A DNA stretch of 64,000 bases, from contig NZ_JAJAFR010000005.1 in NCBI RefSeq assembly GCF_020734105.1, positions 301,544 through 365,543 of the forward strand, given 5' to 3'. The first letter of the stretch is position 1. Each line of letters begins with the position of its first letter. A model generated the notes under the pieces. It saw only the letters and a program-made list of their open reading frames with translations. It was not told where the DNA came from and did no database searches. The position numbers were made by a program, and so were the translations under genes. Of this stretch, positions 60,840 through 64,000 are shown in pieces. The DNA is from Alkalihalobacillus deserti. Lineage in GTDB: Bacteria; Bacillota; Bacilli; Bacillales; Bacillaceae_D.

Positions 60840-61040
60840 CGCATAGATTTCGTGCCTGGTGTCACTCCCCGAACAAAAAGAAAGATTAGAAGATTTAATG
60901 AAACAGAGATTGTGATACCCGATACATCTGACAACCTGCGTAGAAAGGGGCAGAACGCGGCTCTTCTTTTAGTTTCATATCGCAAGGCGATATAACTTGC
61001 AAATTCATCAAAGAACCTTCATATTTAATAGAAAGGAGGT
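60840..61040 (+). pseudogene. MerR/DUF3967 gene shard plus promoter-region copy
   Basis: After the shard AGATTTCGTGCCTGG, bases 60878-60935 match the MerR/DUF3967 gene at 61287-61345 (AAAGAAAGATTAGAAG-ATT-AATGAAACAGAGATTG-GATACCCGATACAT) with few changes. The frame is broken at once. The next ~90 bp are shared with 62564-62630 and include the palindrome TATCGC-AAG-GCGATA, a likely operator of the intact gene that follows at 61046. Confidence 0.65.
60977..60993. promoter_or_regulatory. Palindrome ATATCGC-AAG-GCGATAT
   Basis: A perfect 7-bp inverted repeat 53 bp before the MerR-like start codon. It is conserved at 62583-62599 as TATCGCTCAGCGATA, where the arms stay symmetrical although the centre changed. 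This is a candidate autoregulatory site. Confidence 0.6.
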
Positions 61041-61045
61041 CCGAT

Positions 61046-61753
61046 ATGCGACATGATATACAACCGAATGAACGATCTTTCTCTACCAAGGAAGTGGCAG
61101 AAGAAGCAGGGATTGCAACCCCCACTGTTCGAAAGTATGGCCAAATTTTAGAGCGATATGGATATGAGTTTTTGAAAGATGGCGATCGGCGTATCTTTGT
61201 TCAATCCGATATTGAATCGCTTATAGCGTTACGCGATACGGACAAGCCCCTAGACGATACAGCTAAAGACCTTGTGTATCAACAAAAAGAAAGATTAGAA
61301 GGATTGAATGAAACAGAGATTGCGATACCCGATACATATGACAATTTACCCCGCGATCCCAATCAATTAAAAGAGATCTTAATGTTTTTATCCAATGAAC
61401 TCGCAGCCACACGTGAAATGAACGCCCAATTGACAAACAGTATGTCTCAGCTTAAAATAACGGTTGCACGGCTCCAGCAAGATCATCATGTGATAAGTTC
61501 TACTATTGGAAACTCAGCACAAAAAACTCATGCTAAAATTGAAAAATTAACTGAACAGCAAAAGGCCCAATACGAAACATTGCTGCAACAAGAAAAAGAA
61601 AAAAGCCACTTCTTACAAAAAAAATTACAAAATATGCGGGACGAACAGAGAAAAGAATGGCGTTCACAAAATGACTTTAATAAACGTTTAGAAGAAGCGA
61701 TACAAAAACCTAAAGAAAAATGGGGGAGGCTTTTCTCTATTTTTCGTAAATAA
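61046..61753 (+). CDS. MerR-like HTH protein with coiled coil (DUF3967 type)
   Basis: A 235-residue protein. Residues 12-75 form a MerR-type winged helix (FSTKEVAEEAGIATPTVRKYG, then DGDRRIFVQSDIESLIAL). A long coiled coil follows (about 110-215; LTEQQKAQYETLLQQEKEKS) and the C terminus is basic and aromatic (EKWGRLFSIFRK). This layout is common on Bacillus plasmids and may serve in partition or transcription control. GAAAGGAGGTCC precedes ATG 61046. Two degraded copies of the same gene flank it at 60.88 and 62.26 kb. Confidence 0.75.
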   Translation: MRHDIQPNERSFSTKEVAEEAGIATPTVRKYGQILERYGYEFLKDGDRRIFVQSDIESLIALRDTDKPLDDTAKDLVYQQKERLEGLNETEIAIPDTYDNLPRDPNQLKEILMFLSNELAATREMNAQLTNSMSQLKITVARLQQDHHVISSTIGNSAQKTHAKIEKLTEQQKAQYETLLQQEKEKSHFLQKKLQNMRDEQRKEWRSQNDFNKRLEEAIQKPKEKWGRLFSIFRK

Positions 61754-62261
61754 TAGGTTCCTGTTCCCATGTATAATGGTGAGGTAGATGACGGCATTCG
61801 AAGCTTCAGTATACTAGCAGCTTTTACACGTATCATAACTATTGTCATCAACAATAAAAGAATAGCGATTGACCTCCAAGTAAGGTGGCAGTTCAAGGAC
61901 GGCTTACTTAGGTCAGCCGCACGCGGTCTTGTTTATTCTAGATTGACTTTGATTCCATTAATACATGATTATAGATTGGTTTGCATGTATATTAACCGAA
62001 CCCGAAAGAAGTCTCCCGGATAAAATTATAGGACAAGTTGTCACTCTTGGTAATAGCGAACTAATTGACTAAAAGTGCGAGCGATAGTGAATTGCTGACG
62101 GCTTTCACCTTTTTTTATGTGCATGTGGAAATTTGTCATACCTTGTATTTCCCGCGAAATATTTCCGGAATTTGTCGATTATGCTATGGGTGCCTGACTC
62201 TGGTACGTTATGAGTTAGTATGTTGAGGGTCAAAAACGTAACTTCGAACGTATCGTCCATA
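61754..62261. other. Stretch without a confident gene; possible decayed toxin-like frame
   Basis: At 61789 MTAFEASVY-stop, continuing in another frame as LAAFTRIITIVINNKRIAID, looks like a frameshifted holin-like toxin peptide with a basic tail. REP-like shards occur at about 61748 (AGGTTCCTGTTCCCAT) and 62190 (GGTGCCTGACTCTGGTACGTTATGAG). Nothing else was recognised. Confidence 0.35.
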
Positions 62262-62377
62262 CATAAAACCTCAACAGACATCGAATTGTTCATAGCGTTA
62301 CGCGATACGAACAAAACCCTAGACAATACAGCTTAAGAGCTTGTGATATCAGATATATGAAAATCTACGAAAAAAAG
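62262..62377 (+). pseudogene. MerR/DUF3967 gene shard
   Basis: The frame ACATCGAATTGTTCATAGCG then TTACGCGATACGAAC and CCCTAGACAATACAGCT parallels the intact gene at 61204-61265 (SDIESLIALRDTDKPLDDTA). It is broken by TAA and is followed by the mobile repeat at 62387, inserted into the copy of the promoter region. Confidence 0.65.
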
Positions 62378-62386
62378 GCTAGTCGG

Positions 62387-62556
62387 AAGGCACTGAAAAG
62401 GTACGGTTTTCACCTTTTGTCAGCGCCCTTTATGCAATGAGCGGAACCGTTGCTTTGTCTTAAGCCTATTATGAGTGGGTTTCTCATAGTAGGCGCGCAA
62501 CGTGTGGAGCCATTGCCGCTTCCTCGAGTGACTTTCAAGGGGGTTTTCAGTGCCTT
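62387..62556 (+). mobile_element. Structured mobile repeat, copy 4, complete with inverted ends and target duplication
   Basis: Ends AAGGCACTGAAAA (62387-62399) and TTTTCAGTGCCTT (62544-62556) are perfect 13-bp inverted repeats. They are bounded by GCTAGTCGG (62378-62386) and CCTAGTCGG (62557-62565), a 9-bp target duplication with one change. Stem A is at 62389-62427 and body B at 62434-62516, with GCAATG/CATTGC, GTTGC/GCAAC and GCCTATTATGAG/CTCATAGTAGGC. The paralogous region at about 60935-60975 has the flanks without the insert. No protein is encoded, so movement would need a transposase in trans. Confidence 0.85.
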
Positions 62557-62582
62557 CCTAGTCGGCTCTTTTTTTATGTTTC

Positions 62583-62599
62583 GTATCGCTCAGCGATAT
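62583..62599. promoter_or_regulatory. Second copy of the TATCGC/GCGATA palindrome
   Basis: GTATCGCTCAGCGATAT lies in a copy of the MerR-like promoter region, now without an intact gene behind it. Confidence 0.5.
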
Positions 62600-62655
62600 A
62601 ACATGCAAATTGAAGAAGCATGGAGAAGGTTCTCGTGTTTCTTCAAAACAACCCT

Positions 62656-63144
62656 CTACTTACTCACAGGTCGTTGACTAACCTTATGTCGGTCAAAATC
62701 GACTAGAGAGGATTGTGGTGCAGCTATAATAAACTCCTCATTTTTATATTTTTGTTTTACTAATGACTTGTTTATTACTTGAGCATCTTCTAAAGTAGGG
62801 GTATTTTCCGTTAAGGTGGATTTTTTCATGCCAGATAGCCAAGTGTCGAGTTTATAAGTTCCTCTTTCAATGATTTGACACAGATCTTCTAGCGATTCAA
62901 CCAACTCCATTAAACTATCCAATCCGCTTCTTAACACTTGAGTACCTTTGGAATTTGCTTTTTCCACTGAGTGTTCCATTCTGTACAAGATATCCTGATA
63001 GCGAAATTCAATATAACAACTGCTGCGGTCCCAATTATAATCGAAATAGGAAACGTTTAGATTCTTCATAATCCTTATAAGCTTTCTCTCGCATATATCT
63101 TGCTCACTATTTTTCATTTTGAATATTCCTAATATTTTAAACAT
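62656..63144 (-). CDS. Hypothetical protein, about 162 aa
   Basis: An unrecognised cytosolic protein. Start ATG 63144 lies nine bases after GGAGG; a GTG at 63153 overlaps that site. The N-terminal part is basic and aromatic (FKILGIFKMKNSEQDICERK), the middle is a compact mixed region (YFDYNWDRSSCYIEFRYQD) followed by acidic helices (LDSLMELVESLEDLCQIIERG), and the tail is polar. The pattern FDYNWDRSSCYIEFRYQDILYRMEHS could be a beta-rich core. It lies alone between the mobile repeat and the long repeat. Confidence 0.6.
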   Translation of the reverse strand: MFKILGIFKMKNSEQDICERKLIRIMKNLNVSYFDYNWDRSSCYIEFRYQDILYRMEHSVEKANSKGTQVLRSGLDSLMELVESLEDLCQIIERGTYKLDTWLSGMKKSTLTENTPTLEDAQVINKSLVKQKYKNEEFIIAAPQSSLVDFDRHKVSQRPVSK

Positions 63145-63298
63145 AACATTCACCCTCCGTTTTTATAAACTCTAGTTTTGCAATCCGTTCATCTATTACC
63201 AAGGAATTCTACAAAATTAGCCCATCCCCTTTTGTAATCGTTTTACATATATCGACCTTCTTATACAAGGTAAATGGGTGAGGACTTCATAAAACAAC

Positions 63299-64000
63299 TG
63301 TTGTGGTGCCTGTCACTCCCCGAAGATTGTAAGATTTTGTCGATAGATAGATATAATTGGTACATTGATCGTTATGATGTTTAGCGCATTCGTGGTCATT
63401 GCAGCACTTGTCATCAACAAAAGGAAGTAACCGCCCGTCGCTCAGTCCAAAGAGTGGGGTGATTACTTCTTTTTTTACTACATTCTTGGTCAGCTGCCCT
63501 TTAAGCGGCATGTAGTTGCGTTGGCGGAGTGTTGGAGCATCTTATTTTACGTAATGATGATGCAAAGCTGTTTTAGCAATTTAGATCAGTCTAAATAGGG
63601 TGGGTATATTAAAGTGGTTACTGATTCGGAAGTTAAATTAAGAATATTTAGACATTTTTATCGGTAATGCGGTAAAAGACTTTATACGGATCAGATTTTT
63701 CAACTGAAACTATAAACCATTCTGAGATCAACAGGGAGATTTTAATTAAAACGTGTCTCCCAGGGATATAGATAGAATATCCTGATGTTCAAAATAAATA
63801 TTGATAGTGTTTTTAAGATATCCAGCAATAGGTTGTAACACTAGCTCCACTGATCTAACTTTAATAAAGACTGAATGGCTGATTTTCTCCAACGTACCCT
63901 CATATTTGTTATAATCCTAAAATTTTATTAATTTCTTTGCCCGATAATATCGGATTAGCTTCGTTCAATGCTATGAGTAATTGTTCTTCTTCCTCTGGAT
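63299..64000. repeat. Long direct repeat, copy 2 (runs off the window)
   Basis: Base-for-base continuation of 45954-46655 at a constant offset of 17345, with one difference noticed at the toxin remnant. It includes the toxin remnant at 63356-63430 with its hairpin at about 63426-63475. The left junction follows AAAACAAC and carries no obvious target duplication with copy 1. Confidence 0.92.
63356..63430 (+). pseudogene. Holin-like type I toxin remnant, second copy
   Basis: Same as the remnant at 46011-46085 except that IATLVINKRK reads IAALVINKRK. The start codon and ribosome binding site are missing here too, so the loss happened before the repeat was duplicated. Confidence 0.65.

Noticed and set aside
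62040..62160. Minus-strand frame KGESRQQFTIARTFSQLVRYY resembling the HTH protein at 14.2-15.1 kb
   Set aside because: The resemblance (KGER...FTLAQFS) covers only about 15 residues and the flanks do not match; it could be chance.
1..64000. CRISPR arrays, tRNA or rRNA genes
   Set aside because: No regularly spaced short repeats and no tRNA- or rRNA-like segments were recognised on either strand.

Overview
The window reads as Bacillaceae (Bacillota) chromosome. It has AT-rich intergenic DNA, strong AGGAGG-type ribosome binding sites, a comK gene, a YesM/YesN-type two-component pair, a LacI-regulated sugar locus and CcpA-like cre sites. Species is not determinable by eye; a soil or alkaliphilic Bacillus relative is plausible. 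No rRNA, tRNA or CRISPR array was seen.

Layout. (1) 1-1.35 kb: end of a hexuronate pathway, the 3' part of mannonate dehydratase (uxuA) and the fructuronate/mannonate oxidoreductase (SDR). (2) 1.35-3.35 kb: repeats, a comM N-terminal shard and a lipoprotein. (3) 3.35-12.6 kb: a tricarboxylate/tricarballylate-type cluster with a D-2-hydroxyacid dehydrogenase, TcuA-like flavoprotein, TctC/TctA/TctB transporter, LysR regulator, an isocitrate/isopropylmalate-type dehydrogenase and an AbrB-family membrane protein. (4) 12.6-19.9 kb: a gene graveyard with shards of comM on both strands, comK, a helix-turn-helix protein, a PilZ protein, a lipoprotein, and remnants of an ABC ATPase, an NlpC/P60 hydrolase, a REP-associated transposase and an IS3-family element. 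(5) 19.9-46 kb: a large fructan island. It holds a histidine kinase, response regulator and sugar-binding protein, three tandem GH68 fructansucrases plus a fourth remnant, a secreted LamG-GH32 enzyme, a LacI repressor, a fructo-oligosaccharide-type ABC importer, fructokinase, a YesL-like protein, a cytosolic GH32, and an 1853-residue GH32-CBM-CBM-LamG-GH32-CBM protein. (6) 46-47.2 kb: a repeat of at least 702 bp, present again at the right edge. (7) 47.2-60.2 kb: a PrpR-like regulator followed by a catabolic operon with an SDR, an Asp-box propeller protein, a TRAP transporter, a DUF1537 four-carbon-acid kinase, PdxA2, a DapA-family aldolase, an Fe-alcohol dehydrogenase and a multi-pass membrane protein. 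(8) 60.2-64 kb: a type I toxin gene, a MerR/DUF3967 gene with two decayed copies, a hypothetical gene and repeat copy 2.

How the parts work together. In the fructan island extracellular GH68 enzymes would polymerise fructose from sucrose. Secreted GH32 enzymes carrying carbohydrate-binding modules would later cut the polymer, the ABC system would import the products, and the cytosolic GH32 plus fructokinase would feed glycolysis. The second operon fits uptake of a sugar acid by TRAP, 4-phosphorylation by the DUF1537 kinase and oxidation by PdxA2, but its exact substrate is unknown.

The most unusual signals are four copies of a ~130-185 bp structured mobile repeat (two stem systems with compensatory changes, terminal inverted repeats, 9-bp target duplications and a paralogous empty site), the dispersed and partly inverted comM fragments, two GH32 modules with Glu in place of the nucleophile Asp, and a PrpR-like regulator that lacks the sigma-54 contact loop.
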